DNA of 64,000 nucleotides from contig JAQBPB010000041.1 of NCBI GenBank assembly GCA_028287745.1, positions 42,854-106,853 of the forward strand. Reading direction: 5' to 3'. Under the pieces are notes generated by a model. The model was given only the letters and a program-made list of their open reading frames with translations. It had not been told where the DNA came from and searched no databases. This document shows, in pieces, positions 25,823-33,667 of this stretch. This DNA comes from Chloroflexota bacterium (GTDB lineage Bacteria > Chloroflexota > Chloroflexia > Chloroheliales > Chloroheliaceae). How positions within the stretch are numbered: position 1 is the stretch's first letter; each line of letters begins with the position of its first letter. The translations under genes were made by a program, and so were the position numbers.

Positions 25823-26800
25823 ATGATTGTTGACAAGCCTTTAGCGGAATTAAAGCAGTACCGGCCCTCGCTCACTCAGCAGGCCGATTTTGATAGTTTC
25901 TGGGAACAAACCGTGGCGGAGAGCAACCGGCAGCCTTTGAATGCTACCCTGGAAGAAATTTCTTACCCGGCCCGGCAGGTGAGGGTTTACCGCCTGCAAT
26001 TTGACGGCTTCGGGTCCGGTACGCGGGTTAACGCCTGGTACATGGTGCCGACAGAGTCCAGCCTGGCGGATAACGCCGGTAAACGCCCGGCGATTGTCCA
26101 TTATCACGGTTACAGCGGCAGCAAGGGCCGCCCAACCAGTTATTTGCACTGGGCCTTACAGGGCTACAATGTGCTGGCGGTGGACACTCGCGGTCAGGAT
26201 GGTGATACGCCGGATAATCACCTCTATCCCCAGGGCAGCGCGGTTGGCTTTATGACCAGGGGGATTAACGACCCGCTACATTATTTCTACCGCTTTGCCT
26301 ATATGGATTGCCTGAGAGCAGTAAACTTTTTACGCACTCAGCCGGAGATTGGGCCGGTTGCGGTTACCGGCGGGAGCCAGGGCGGCGGGTTAACCCTGGC
26401 GGTGGCCGCTTTAGGGGCGGACCAGCAACTTGTCGCGGCCATGGCCGATGTTCCATACCTGTGCCACTTCCAGAGGGCGGTAGAAGTATTCAGCACCGGC
26501 CCTTACCAGGAACTGGTTAACCACTGGAAAACTTACCCCGGCGCGGTTGAAAATAACTTCCGAACGTTAAGTTATTTTGACGGCATGAATTTCGCCTCGC
26601 GTATCAGGTGCCCGGTCCTGCTTTCAGTTGGGCTGCTGGATACGACCTGCCCGCCCTCGACCGGTTTCGCGGTTTACAACCACCTTGAGGTTGAAAAGGA
26701 TATAAAGATTTACCCCTTTAATGGGCATGAAGGCGGCAGCACCTGGCACGAGGAAGAAAAATACAGCTTTCTTAGCAAGCATTTAGGGCTGGAAGGCTAA
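25823..26800 (+). CDS. CE7 acetyl xylan esterase/cephalosporin C deacetylase
   Basis: A 325-residue alpha/beta hydrolase of carbohydrate esterase family 7. The triad is Ser185 (GGSQGGG), Asp273 (GLLDTTCPP) and His302 (GHEGG). An Arg-Gly-Gln block (DTRGQDGDTPD) typical of CE7 is present. These enzymes are cytoplasmic hexamers that deacetylate imported xylo- and other oligosaccharides; there is no signal peptide here. It follows the dehydratase by 147 bases and likely belongs to the same unit. Acetyl groups are common on plant xyloglucan, which fits the gene set. Confidence 0.93.
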   Translation: MIVDKPLAELKQYRPSLTQQADFDSFWEQTVAESNRQPLNATLEEISYPARQVRVYRLQFDGFGSGTRVNAWYMVPTESSLADNAGKRPAIVHYHGYSGSKGRPTSYLHWALQGYNVLAVDTRGQDGDTPDNHLYPQGSAVGFMTRGINDPLHYFYRFAYMDCLRAVNFLRTQPEIGPVAVTGGSQGGGLTLAVAALGADQQLVAAMADVPYLCHFQRAVEVFSTGPYQELVNHWKTYPGAVENNFRTLSYFDGMNFASRIRCPVLLSVGLLDTTCPPSTGFAVYNHLEVEKDIKIYPFNGHEGGSTWHEEEKYSFLSKHLGLEG

Positions 26801-26886
26801 GGTGCCCGTTTTAGGGTAGATTAACCTTTTGCTGCAAGGCACAGCCTGCCTGAAAGCCCCACCGCACCCGCTTAAGGGTCTGGCGG

Positions 26887-27750
26887 CTAGACCCGCGAAG
26901 CTTTGCGGTAAGCCGCCGGGGAAAGCCCGACCGAATTCTTAAATACCCTGGAGAGATAAAACCGGCTGCCAAACCCGCTGACGGCGGCGATTTGCTCAAT
27001 GCTGTCGGCGGTGAAGAGCAGTTTCTGGGCGGCCAGCTTTACCCGTTGTTCCCGGATGTAATCGCCGGGCGTCTGGCCCATGCATTCTTTGAAGCGGCGA
27101 ATGAAATAATCTTCGTTCATCTGGCAAAGCTCGGCCAGGTCCCGGTTAAATAGGGAATGGGACAGGTTCGTGTTGATGTGATTTATCGCCGGAAGGACCG
27201 GCTTCAGGGTAATTGCCATTTCAAGGGGTTGTTTGATTTGCTCAGGCGGCAGGGTCTGTAGATACAGGACCAGTCCTTCGTAGATTATCGCCTTAACCCG
27301 GCATTCCAGGATCAGGTCAACCTGTTCGGGCGCGGCCTCGTCTCCGGATATTTCCGAAACAGCCTGGCGAAGCCGTTCGGAAGGCGGCAAACAAATTGGG
27401 CTGTTGAAAATGGTGCGCATTACCACATCCGGCACCCCAAGCACGTCAAAGTGGACAAAAAAGTGGTCAACCTCAAGCAAAATGTTGGTATCAAAGCGCA
27501 CCCCGGCCGGAATAAAGTAGGCCCGCCCGCCCAAAAGAGGATATGATTCCCTCTGATTCGAGTCACTATCGCTATTGTTTAATTCAAGAAAAGCCCCATC
27601 GGTTTTATTTAAATAAAAACGCCAATAGGTATCCTGTACATTTTTTAGCCGCCAGCGAGACGGCCTGATTTTAGTCCATTTTGCCACAAATATGCGCGAG
27701 TGCAGGTTATCTAACATACGAACCTTCCCTAAATAGGCGGAATCGGACAT
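26887..27750 (-). CDS. AraC-family transcriptional regulator
   Basis: A 287-residue AraC/XylS regulator. The N-terminal part (about residues 20-130) is a beta-rich cupin-like ligand domain; the C-terminal 100 residues form the double helix-turn-helix (DLAELCQMNEDYFIRRFKEC, then IAAVSGFGSRFYLSRVFKNS). Start ATG at 27748-27750 lies inside the operator-like box shared with 6116-6157, so it should control its own expression as well as the 97-residue gene and PhyH copy 2 on the other strand. The box upstream of PhyH copy 1 makes that gene a second target. Effector unknown, likely a sugar. Confidence 0.92.
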   Translation of the reverse strand: MSDSAYLGKVRMLDNLHSRIFVAKWTKIRPSRWRLKNVQDTYWRFYLNKTDGAFLELNNSDSDSNQRESYPLLGGRAYFIPAGVRFDTNILLEVDHFFVHFDVLGVPDVVMRTIFNSPICLPPSERLRQAVSEISGDEAAPEQVDLILECRVKAIIYEGLVLYLQTLPPEQIKQPLEMAITLKPVLPAINHINTNLSHSLFNRDLAELCQMNEDYFIRRFKECMGQTPGDYIREQRVKLAAQKLLFTADSIEQIAAVSGFGSRFYLSRVFKNSVGLSPAAYRKASRV

Positions 27751-27800
27751 AAGGTGTTCGGATTTATATCTGGATTACAATCCCTTCTTATTATATAGTA
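27737..27800 (+). promoter_or_regulatory. AraC-type operator and promoter, copy 2
   Basis: Half-sites TCGGACATA, TCGGATTTA and TCTGGATTA lie in 27737-27778, which matches 6116-6157 at 40 of 42 bases. TATTATATAGTA follows at 27789-27800 with the same 10-base gap. It overlaps the AraC start codon and drives the gene at 27847. Confidence 0.7.
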
Positions 27801-27846
27801 AATGAAGAAATAGACACAATTTGTTTAATATTTAGGAGCTGACTTA

Positions 27847-28140
27847 ATGACAAGACTGCGGCAGCAAATTTTAATATTACACCTGGCAGTTTCCAGCCTG
27901 GAAGGCCGGACAGTTGCCTGGGCCTTTTTTGATGGGACCCTGGCGGCGGACCAGCCCCAGATGCAGTCAGGCGATACCGAAAAGCCACCTTATGAATCGG
28001 TCCTGGCCGCGATGCGAGATGGTTGGATGGTTATCCAACTGCCTACGTTGCCCGTGTATGTGCCAGGGCACGAACATGAAAGCGGACATTTACCTTATGA
28101 GTATGTACTTGAAAGGAAGGTAGACCTTGATAGCCTATAA
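27847..28140 (+). CDS. Conserved small protein of unknown function
   Basis: A 97-residue soluble protein, start ATG behind TAGGAGC. It begins with a hydrophobic stretch (QILILHLAVSSLEG), has an acidic middle, then YESVLAAMRDGWMVIQLP (about residues 59-76) and PYEYVLERKV near the end. I recall similar short proteins with a DGWxVIQLP core in Chloroflexota genomes, but no function is known to me. Its last 14 bases overlap the TTG start of PhyH copy 2, so the pair is translationally coupled, and it is the first gene of the AraC-controlled unit. PhyH copy 1 has no such partner. No Cys or metal-binding cluster is visible. Confidence 0.75.
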   Translation: MTRLRQQILILHLAVSSLEGRTVAWAFFDGTLAADQPQMQSGDTEKPPYESVLAAMRDGWMVIQLPTLPVYVPGHEHESGHLPYEYVLERKVDLDSL

Positions 28141-28954
28141 AACTGAAATTGAAAAACCCAAAATTGAAGCCGGTGTGGATAAAAAATATTTGTTGACCGC
28201 CAAACAGATGGCTACTTTCGTTACCAACGGGTTTCTGATGGTGGAGAATCTCGTTCCTGACGAATTGAACCAGGCCATTAACCGGGACCAGCGAGAACTG
28301 AATATCCCGGGTTATAGATTCTGGACCGAAACGGATAATATCCGGGCGGCGTTTGACCTGCCCCAGGTTAAAGGGATTATCCAGGGGTTGGTCGGGTTGA
28401 ACCCGGTCTACGACCATTCGTTCCTGCACGTAGTTAAAGCTAAACACCTCAAGGCCCAGAACTGGCATGCCGATTCGATTATTGATTTGAGGCCGCTGGC
28501 CTTTGACATCCAGGCTTTTTACTTCTCTCACGATACCCCGCGCGAGATGGGACCAACCCTGATTTTACCCGGTTCGCACCTGCGCAAAGCCAACACCGAA
28601 AGCATTGGCCGGTACAAGAATATTGTCGGGCAGCGCCAGCTTGAAGCCAAAGCCGGGACAATAGTTTTCATGCATCACGGCATCTGGCACTGCGCCCAGC
28701 CCAACTATACCGACCAGACCCGTTATGTATTCAAGTTGCGGCTGCAACCGGGCCAGGTGCAGCACGGCCTGTTTAATATGGACGGCTACAAAGACCCCGA
28801 AGTGGTCCAGATAATTGACAAAGGTTACCAGGAGTGGCAGGGTAACGAGGCCCGGATTGAACATAACATGCGCGCCCGGCTCTGGCGTTATGTCACCGGG
28901 GACGACAGCGTGGATGTGTCGTTTGAACGCTCGCTCACCCGCATGGGAGTTTAA
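28127..28954 (+). CDS. Phytanoyl-CoA dioxygenase (PhyH) family protein, copy 2
   Basis: A 275-residue paralogue of the protein at 6289, start TTG 28127 behind AAAGGAAGG. The iron ligands are His114-x-Asp116 (NWHADS) and His188 (GIWHCAQPN). Central parts of the two genes (28450-28730 versus 6607-6886) are nearly identical even at third codon positions, while both ends have drifted. Probably cytoplasmic. It shares its AraC-type promoter sequence with copy 1 and precedes a GH95 fucosidase, separated by a terminator. Oxidation of a sugar or plant metabolite is possible; no direct evidence. Confidence 0.87.
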   Translation: MIAYKTEIEKPKIEAGVDKKYLLTAKQMATFVTNGFLMVENLVPDELNQAINRDQRELNIPGYRFWTETDNIRAAFDLPQVKGIIQGLVGLNPVYDHSFLHVVKAKHLKAQNWHADSIIDLRPLAFDIQAFYFSHDTPREMGPTLILPGSHLRKANTESIGRYKNIVGQRQLEAKAGTIVFMHHGIWHCAQPNYTDQTRYVFKLRLQPGQVQHGLFNMDGYKDPEVVQIIDKGYQEWQGNEARIEHNMRARLWRYVTGDDSVDVSFERSLTRMGV

Positions 28955-28966
28955 GCAAGAAAAAAA

Positions 28967-29013
28967 CCCTGACAGTTCAAATACTAATTGATCTGCCAGG
29001 GATTTTTATTTTT
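28967..29013 (+). terminator. Terminator after PhyH copy 2
   Basis: CCCTGACAG (28967-28975) pairs with CTGCCAGGG (28993-29001) with one mismatch, followed by a T-rich tract. An A-run before the stem makes it able to act on both strands. Confidence 0.75.
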
Positions 29014-29063
29014 AGGCAAAAACGCCGGTATATTGAACCATTTGTATGCAAAGGAGCAGGACA

Positions 29064-31484
29064 TTGCCAGATAAGGTTGGAGTAGAAGCAGTAAGTGAAC
29101 CGGGACAGGCAAACCCCCTGGTCCTCTGGTACGAAGAACCGGCCAAAGTATGGACGGAAGCTCTACCATTGGGCAACGGCCGCCTGGGTGGGATAGTCTA
29201 TGGCGGTGCCGATGCCGAGCAAATTCAGCTTAATGAAGATACTCTGTGGTCAGGGATACCCCGGGATAAAAATAATCCCGAGGCCAGCCAGCACCTGGAG
29301 CAAGTTAGAAAGCTGGTAACGGCCGGGAAGTTTTCAGAAGCGGAAAAGCTAGTCGAAGCGCACATGCTAGGCACCTGGAACGAGTCCTACCAACCGCTGG
29401 GCAATCTTAATCTCCACTTTAAGGGTGTGGACCAGTATACCAACTACCGGCGGGAACTGAACCTGGATTCCGGTCTGGCTGCCACAAAATTCGAAACTCC
29501 GGCAGGCGTCTTTACCCGTGAAGCTTTTATCAGCGCGGTGGACCAGGTACTGGTAGTTAACCTGGGCTGCGATAAACCGGGGCAAATTTCGGTAAACATA
29601 TCCCTTGACAGCCCCTTACCCGGAAGTGTCGAGGCGAAAAGCGGGCAGCGGCTTACTTACCGGGGTAAAGCCCCGTCCCATGTCGAACCTAACTATGTGA
29701 ATAGCTCGCAGTCGGTAACTTTTGCCGAAGGCGAGAGTATGGAGTTCGAGATTCAGCTAGAGGTTTTCGTGGAAGGCGGGCAGCAGCTTGTCACTTCCAG
29801 TAACGAGCTGGTAATCGAAAACGCGGATAATGTTCGGATACACCTGACCGGGGCTACCGGGTTCGCAGGCTTCGACAAAAACCCGGCTACCGACGGTAAA
29901 GACCCCGCTCTTGATTGTGAGAAATGGCTTGACGCGGCGGGTGGGTCGTCCTACGAAGAATTATTCAGCCGCCATGCAAGCGACCACCGGCAGCTTTTTA
30001 GAAGAGTAAGCCTGGATTTAGGGACGAGTGACGCGGTGTCCCTTCCTACAAATAAGCGCCTGGCTAGGCTGCAGTCCGGCGAGGAAGACGCCCAGCTATT
30101 CGTCTTATATTTCCAGTATGCCCGCTATTTGACAATTGCCAGTTCCCGGCCCGGCACCCAGGCCACCAACCTGCAAGGTATCTGGAATGACCGGGTCCGG
30201 CCGCCCTGGAGCAGCAATTACACGATCAATATCAATGCTCAAATGAATTACTGGCCGACTGAGATTTGCAACCTGAGCGAGTGCCATTTGCCGCTGTTCG
30301 ATATGATGGAAGAGTTGCAGGTTAACGGGCGGAAGACCGCCCAGGTCAACTATAACAGCCGGGGCTGGGTCGCTCACCATAACGCCGATTTATGGCGGCA
30401 ATCCGCCCCGGCCGGTGGTTCGGCAATGTGGGCTTTCTGGCCGATGGGTGGGGTCTGGTTGTGCCAGAACCTGTGGGAGCATTATGCTTTCAGCCTGGAC
30501 CGGGATTTCCTGTCCAGCCGGGCCTATCCGCTGATGAAGGACGCGGCCCTGTTTTGCCTGGATTGGCTGGTCAAGGATGAGCATGGCAACCTGGTAACCA
30601 ACCCTTCGACGTCGCCTGAAAACCGCTTTATTACCCCGGAAGGTAAACCCTGTTCGGTTAGCGTGGGTACCACGGCTGACCTGGTGATGATAAAAGAGCT
30701 GTTTAATTCCTGTATAGAAGCCTGCCGGGCCCTGGACACCGACCCCGAATTCCGGGTGGAGTTAGAAGCCGCCCAGGCGAGGATTAAGCCGTTCAGAATC
30801 GGACGTTTCGGCCAGTTGCAGGAATGGTCGCAGGACTTTGAAGAATACGAGCCTGGACACCGCCATGTTTCGCATTTGTGGGGACTTTACCCGGGAACGC
30901 AAATCAACCGGGCCGCGCAGCCTGACCTGGCCGAAGCGTGCCAGAAGTCGCTGGAACGCCGCAAGGCGCACGGCGGTGGGCATACCGGGTGGAGCAGCGC
31001 CTGGCTTATCAACCTGTGGGCCCGGTTGGGACAGGGTGAGCAAGCCTACTACTACCTGGACTCGCTGTTAAAGCACCTGACTTACCCTAACTTGTTTGAT
31101 GCTCATCCGGCCCTGAGCGACCGGGACGACCTGGTATTTCAGATTGACGGGAACTTTGGCGGCGCGGCGGGTCTGGCCGAAATGCTGGTGCAAAGCCAGA
31201 ACGACGAAATTGAACTTCTACCGGCCCTGCCGAAAGCCTGGCCCGCTGGTAAGGTAACCGGCCTGAAGGCCAGGGGTGGTTATGTGGTTGACCTGGCCTG
31301 GGAAAATGGCGCGGTAAGTGAAGCCCAGGTTACGTCCAGCTTCGACCAGACCTGCCGGATACGGTACACAAGCGACCTGAAAGAAGTATGTTCCGGGACG
31401 GACCAGGTTAAAATAGAAAAGTTGGCCGGTAATGTGTTCGAGTTCCCGGCAGCCGCCGGTAAAACTTATACGATAAGGAGCTAG
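29064..31484 (+). CDS. GH95 alpha-L-fucosidase, copy 2
   Basis: About 806 residues. I chose TTG 29064 because AAGGAG (29051-29056) sits seven bases upstream and the product then lines up with copy 1; an ATG at 29046 has no ribosome site. GH95 features: NPLVLWYEEPAKVWTEALPLG at the N-terminus, NINAQMNYWPTEI, general acid Glu519 (TSPENRF) and Asp695 in IDGNFGGAAG. No signal peptide. Differences from copy 1 (Pro for Leu in MNYWPTE and GHTGW versus GAAGGW near the active site) suggest a different linkage or aglycone. It is followed within 5 bases by a Gfo/Idh/MocA gene whose ribosome site lies in its last codons. Confidence 0.94.
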   Translation: MPDKVGVEAVSEPGQANPLVLWYEEPAKVWTEALPLGNGRLGGIVYGGADAEQIQLNEDTLWSGIPRDKNNPEASQHLEQVRKLVTAGKFSEAEKLVEAHMLGTWNESYQPLGNLNLHFKGVDQYTNYRRELNLDSGLAATKFETPAGVFTREAFISAVDQVLVVNLGCDKPGQISVNISLDSPLPGSVEAKSGQRLTYRGKAPSHVEPNYVNSSQSVTFAEGESMEFEIQLEVFVEGGQQLVTSSNELVIENADNVRIHLTGATGFAGFDKNPATDGKDPALDCEKWLDAAGGSSYEELFSRHASDHRQLFRRVSLDLGTSDAVSLPTNKRLARLQSGEEDAQLFVLYFQYARYLTIASSRPGTQATNLQGIWNDRVRPPWSSNYTININAQMNYWPTEICNLSECHLPLFDMMEELQVNGRKTAQVNYNSRGWVAHHNADLWRQSAPAGGSAMWAFWPMGGVWLCQNLWEHYAFSLDRDFLSSRAYPLMKDAALFCLDWLVKDEHGNLVTNPSTSPENRFITPEGKPCSVSVGTTADLVMIKELFNSCIEACRALDTDPEFRVELEAAQARIKPFRIGRFGQLQEWSQDFEEYEPGHRHVSHLWGLYPGTQINRAAQPDLAEACQKSLERRKAHGGGHTGWSSAWLINLWARLGQGEQAYYYLDSLLKHLTYPNLFDAHPALSDRDDLVFQIDGNFGGAAGLAEMLVQSQNDEIELLPALPKAWPAGKVTGLKARGGYVVDLAWENGAVSEAQVTSSFDQTCRIRYTSDLKEVCSGTDQVKIEKLAGNVFEFPAAAGKTYTIRS

Positions 31485-31489
31485 AACTT

Positions 31490-32488
31490 ATGCAAAAAGT
31501 TCGTTGGGGTATTTTAAGTACCGCCCACATTGGGACTGACCAGTTAATTCCAGCCATGCAGCAGAGCAAATATTGTGAGGTGCTGGCGATAGCCTCCCGC
31601 AATCCGGAAGTAGCGCAAGCCAAAGCCGGTGAGCTGGGTATCCCGGCGGTCTACGGTTCTTACGAGGAACTATTGGCCGACCCCAATATTGAAGCGGTTT
31701 ACAACCCCTTGCCCAACCATCTTCATGTTCCCTGGTCCATAAAGGCTTTACAGGCCGGGAAGCACGTATTGTGCGAGAAATCCATTGCGCTCTCGGCCGG
31801 TGAAGCCCGCGAACTGCTTGCTGCCGCCAAACAGTACCCCGGCCTCAAAGTAATGGAAGCCTTTATGTACCGCTTTCACCCGCAATGGCAACTGGCCCGG
31901 AAGCTGGTGCAGGATGGGGAAATCGGCGAATTGCGCACGATCAATACAATCTTTTCCTTTTATAATGACGACCCGGCCAACATTCGAAACCAGGCCGAGT
32001 TGGGCGGCGGCACTATCCTGGACCTGGGGTGTTACGCTATTTCCTCCGCCCGCTTCATTTTCGGGGCGGAACCGAAACGAGTCCTCGGTATCGTTGAATA
32101 CGACCCGGCGTTAAAGATTGACCGGCTGGAGTCGGGCATTTTGGATTTCGGTACAGGTACGGCGACTTTTACCTGTTCCACTCAACTGTCGCCTTACCAG
32201 CGCGTCAATATCTTTGGCACCCAGGGCCGGATTGAGCTTGAGAAACCTTTTGGAGTATCAAAGGGCCAACCGGCCGGGTTCCGGTTTCAAAAAGGTAACG
32301 ATATTGAAGAAATCGCCTTACCTTCGGCCAACCACTATGTTACACAATGCGACCTGTTCTCCCGGGCCATCCTGGAAGATACCGGGGTTCCTACCCCGCT
32401 TGAGGACGCCCTGGCGAACATGCAGACCATTGATGCCGTACTCCGAAGCGGGAAGACCGGTAAATGGGAAGTCCCTGCAGAGAGTTAG
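31490..32488 (+). CDS. Gfo/Idh/MocA dehydrogenase, xylose-dehydrogenase-like
   Basis: A 332-residue NAD(P)-dependent sugar oxidoreductase. The Rossmann start is WGILSTAHIGTDQLIPAM; the usual EKP motif reads Glu-Lys-Ser (HVLCEKSIAL, about residue 98), and the following MEAFMYRFHPQW and GGGTILDLGCYAISSARF blocks place it with the D-xylose 1-dehydrogenase/dihydrodiol dehydrogenase subgroup. Xylose freed by the GH31 enzyme would be a fitting substrate. The catalytic Lys is kept, so activity is expected. Coupled to GH95 copy 2 by a 5-base gap. Confidence 0.88.
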   Translation: MQKVRWGILSTAHIGTDQLIPAMQQSKYCEVLAIASRNPEVAQAKAGELGIPAVYGSYEELLADPNIEAVYNPLPNHLHVPWSIKALQAGKHVLCEKSIALSAGEARELLAAAKQYPGLKVMEAFMYRFHPQWQLARKLVQDGEIGELRTINTIFSFYNDDPANIRNQAELGGGTILDLGCYAISSARFIFGAEPKRVLGIVEYDPALKIDRLESGILDFGTGTATFTCSTQLSPYQRVNIFGTQGRIELEKPFGVSKGQPAGFRFQKGNDIEEIALPSANHYVTQCDLFSRAILEDTGVPTPLEDALANMQTIDAVLRSGKTGKWEVPAES

Positions 32489-32546
32489 AGCGCTAACCTG
32501 CCATCCGGTTGGAAGCAGGCCAACAACCAAGCTTCTTTTTCAAACC

Positions 32547-32580
32547 AATAGAGCCTGCTCTTGTTTAGGCAGGCTCTATT
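32547..32580 (+). terminator. Terminator between the sugar operon and IclR
   Basis: AATAGAGCCTGC (32547-32558) pairs perfectly with GCAGGCTCTATT (32569-32580), then CTCTTT. Located between two convergent genes, it can serve both. Confidence 0.75.
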
Positions 32581-32655
32581 CTCTTTAGAGAATCTAAAGA
32601 TTCAAGGGTCGGACTCATCCAGCCGTAGAAATTAGCAAGCGTAAGCGGTTCCCTG

Positions 32656-33456
32656 TTAAACCACAATACCTGACCGGCGGCCAATCGCCTGGGCGCACTG
32701 CCGCAGAGATGGTAGCACTTTCTCGACAAAGGTTTCCGGGTTGCGAGAGAGGGCCGTTATAGTCAGGGCGGCTCGAATGCTGGAAGTCTCGCTGCCCAGC
32801 AGGACCGCTAAATCGTGTACTCCCGAGTTGGTTTCGTCATAAACATATTCGTACCCCTGCTTTTTAATCTGCTTAAGGCGGTTGGACAGGGCATCCTTCT
32901 GGGCCGGGGTCCACGTTTTATATTCCGAAATATTTTGCAGGGTTTCGGTAAGTTGGTCAGCCGGGAGATGGGCCATAAGCAGGCGGCCGGAAGCGGTATG
33001 GAGCAGGGGAAAGACCCCGCCAATCGCAATGGACATCCGCACCAGGGCCGCGCTCTCCTCCTGGGCCAGTACCAGCAAATTACCATTATTTATCACACTC
33101 ATATGGCACGACTCGCGGACCAGGTTCACCAGCTCTCGCATGGGAGGGGCGGCCGCCCGGAGCAGTTCTTCATAAGGCGAATGGGTATGGCTGACCTCGT
33201 AAAGGCGCAAAGTCAAGCTGTAGGCTCCCGACTCTAACTCGCGTTGAATATAACCGCGCCGCTCCAGGGTCATAAGGGTCCGGAAAATCTCACTTGGCCC
33301 GCGTTCAAGCTGGCGCGCCAACTGCGATTGGGTCATCGGCCCTCCCTGGGTTGCCAGGCATTCCAATACATCAAGCCCTTTTTCAAGGGCCGGGACACGA
33401 TAATTTGGCCCACTTTCAATTCCGGCCTCTAATTCCTCCGAGTTACCTGTTGACAT
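32656..33456 (-). CDS. IclR-family transcriptional regulator
   Basis: A 266-residue IclR regulator: winged helix at about residues 19-80 (ALEKGLDVLECLATQGGPMT, then GPSEIFRTLMTLERRGYI) and a C-terminal effector domain (about 95-260) with the LAVLLGSETSSIRAALTI block of the family. The start codon lies at 33454-33456, inside the TTACC repeat region that also forms the promoter for the divergent operon at 33668. Autoregulation and control of that operon are therefore likely, and the same repeats occur in the importer promoter at 15506-15541. Effectors of the family are often small acids. Confidence 0.93.
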   Translation of the reverse strand: MSTGNSEELEAGIESGPNYRVPALEKGLDVLECLATQGGPMTQSQLARQLERGPSEIFRTLMTLERRGYIQRELESGAYSLTLRLYEVSHTHSPYEELLRAAAPPMRELVNLVRESCHMSVINNGNLLVLAQEESAALVRMSIAIGGVFPLLHTASGRLLMAHLPADQLTETLQNISEYKTWTPAQKDALSNRLKQIKKQGYEYVYDETNSGVHDLAVLLGSETSSIRAALTITALSRNPETFVEKVLPSLRQCAQAIGRRSGIVV

Positions 33457-33485
33457 GTTATTTACCTGTACATATAATGTTTACC
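33443..33485 (+). promoter_or_regulatory. Promoter of the CoA-transferase operon with three TTACC repeats
   Basis: TTGACA (33450-33455), 17 bases, then TATAAT (33473-33478). TTACC occurs at 33443, 33462 and 33481, each 19 bases apart, so the repeats flank and fill the promoter. The first lies inside the start of the IclR gene. Layout and spacing match the importer promoter at 15506. Confidence 0.75.
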
Positions 33486-33667
33486 AACGAACGAACATTA
33501 TTTCATCTAAGTTACCCGCCAAACAACAATCTACCCGGCAATGTTTTTCGTTGGCCTTCTATCGATTGGACTAATTATACAGGGGATTTATTATTTATGT
33601 TAAAAGTTTTGGAGGCGCGCGATGCGGCAAGCCAGTTCCGGCTGGCACTATCAGAAAGGACCTGCTA

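Noticed and set aside
28043..28531. 162-residue minus-strand ORF opposite PhyH copy 2
   Set aside because: The same antisense frame exists opposite copy 1 because the sense codons are conserved; it has no start signals.
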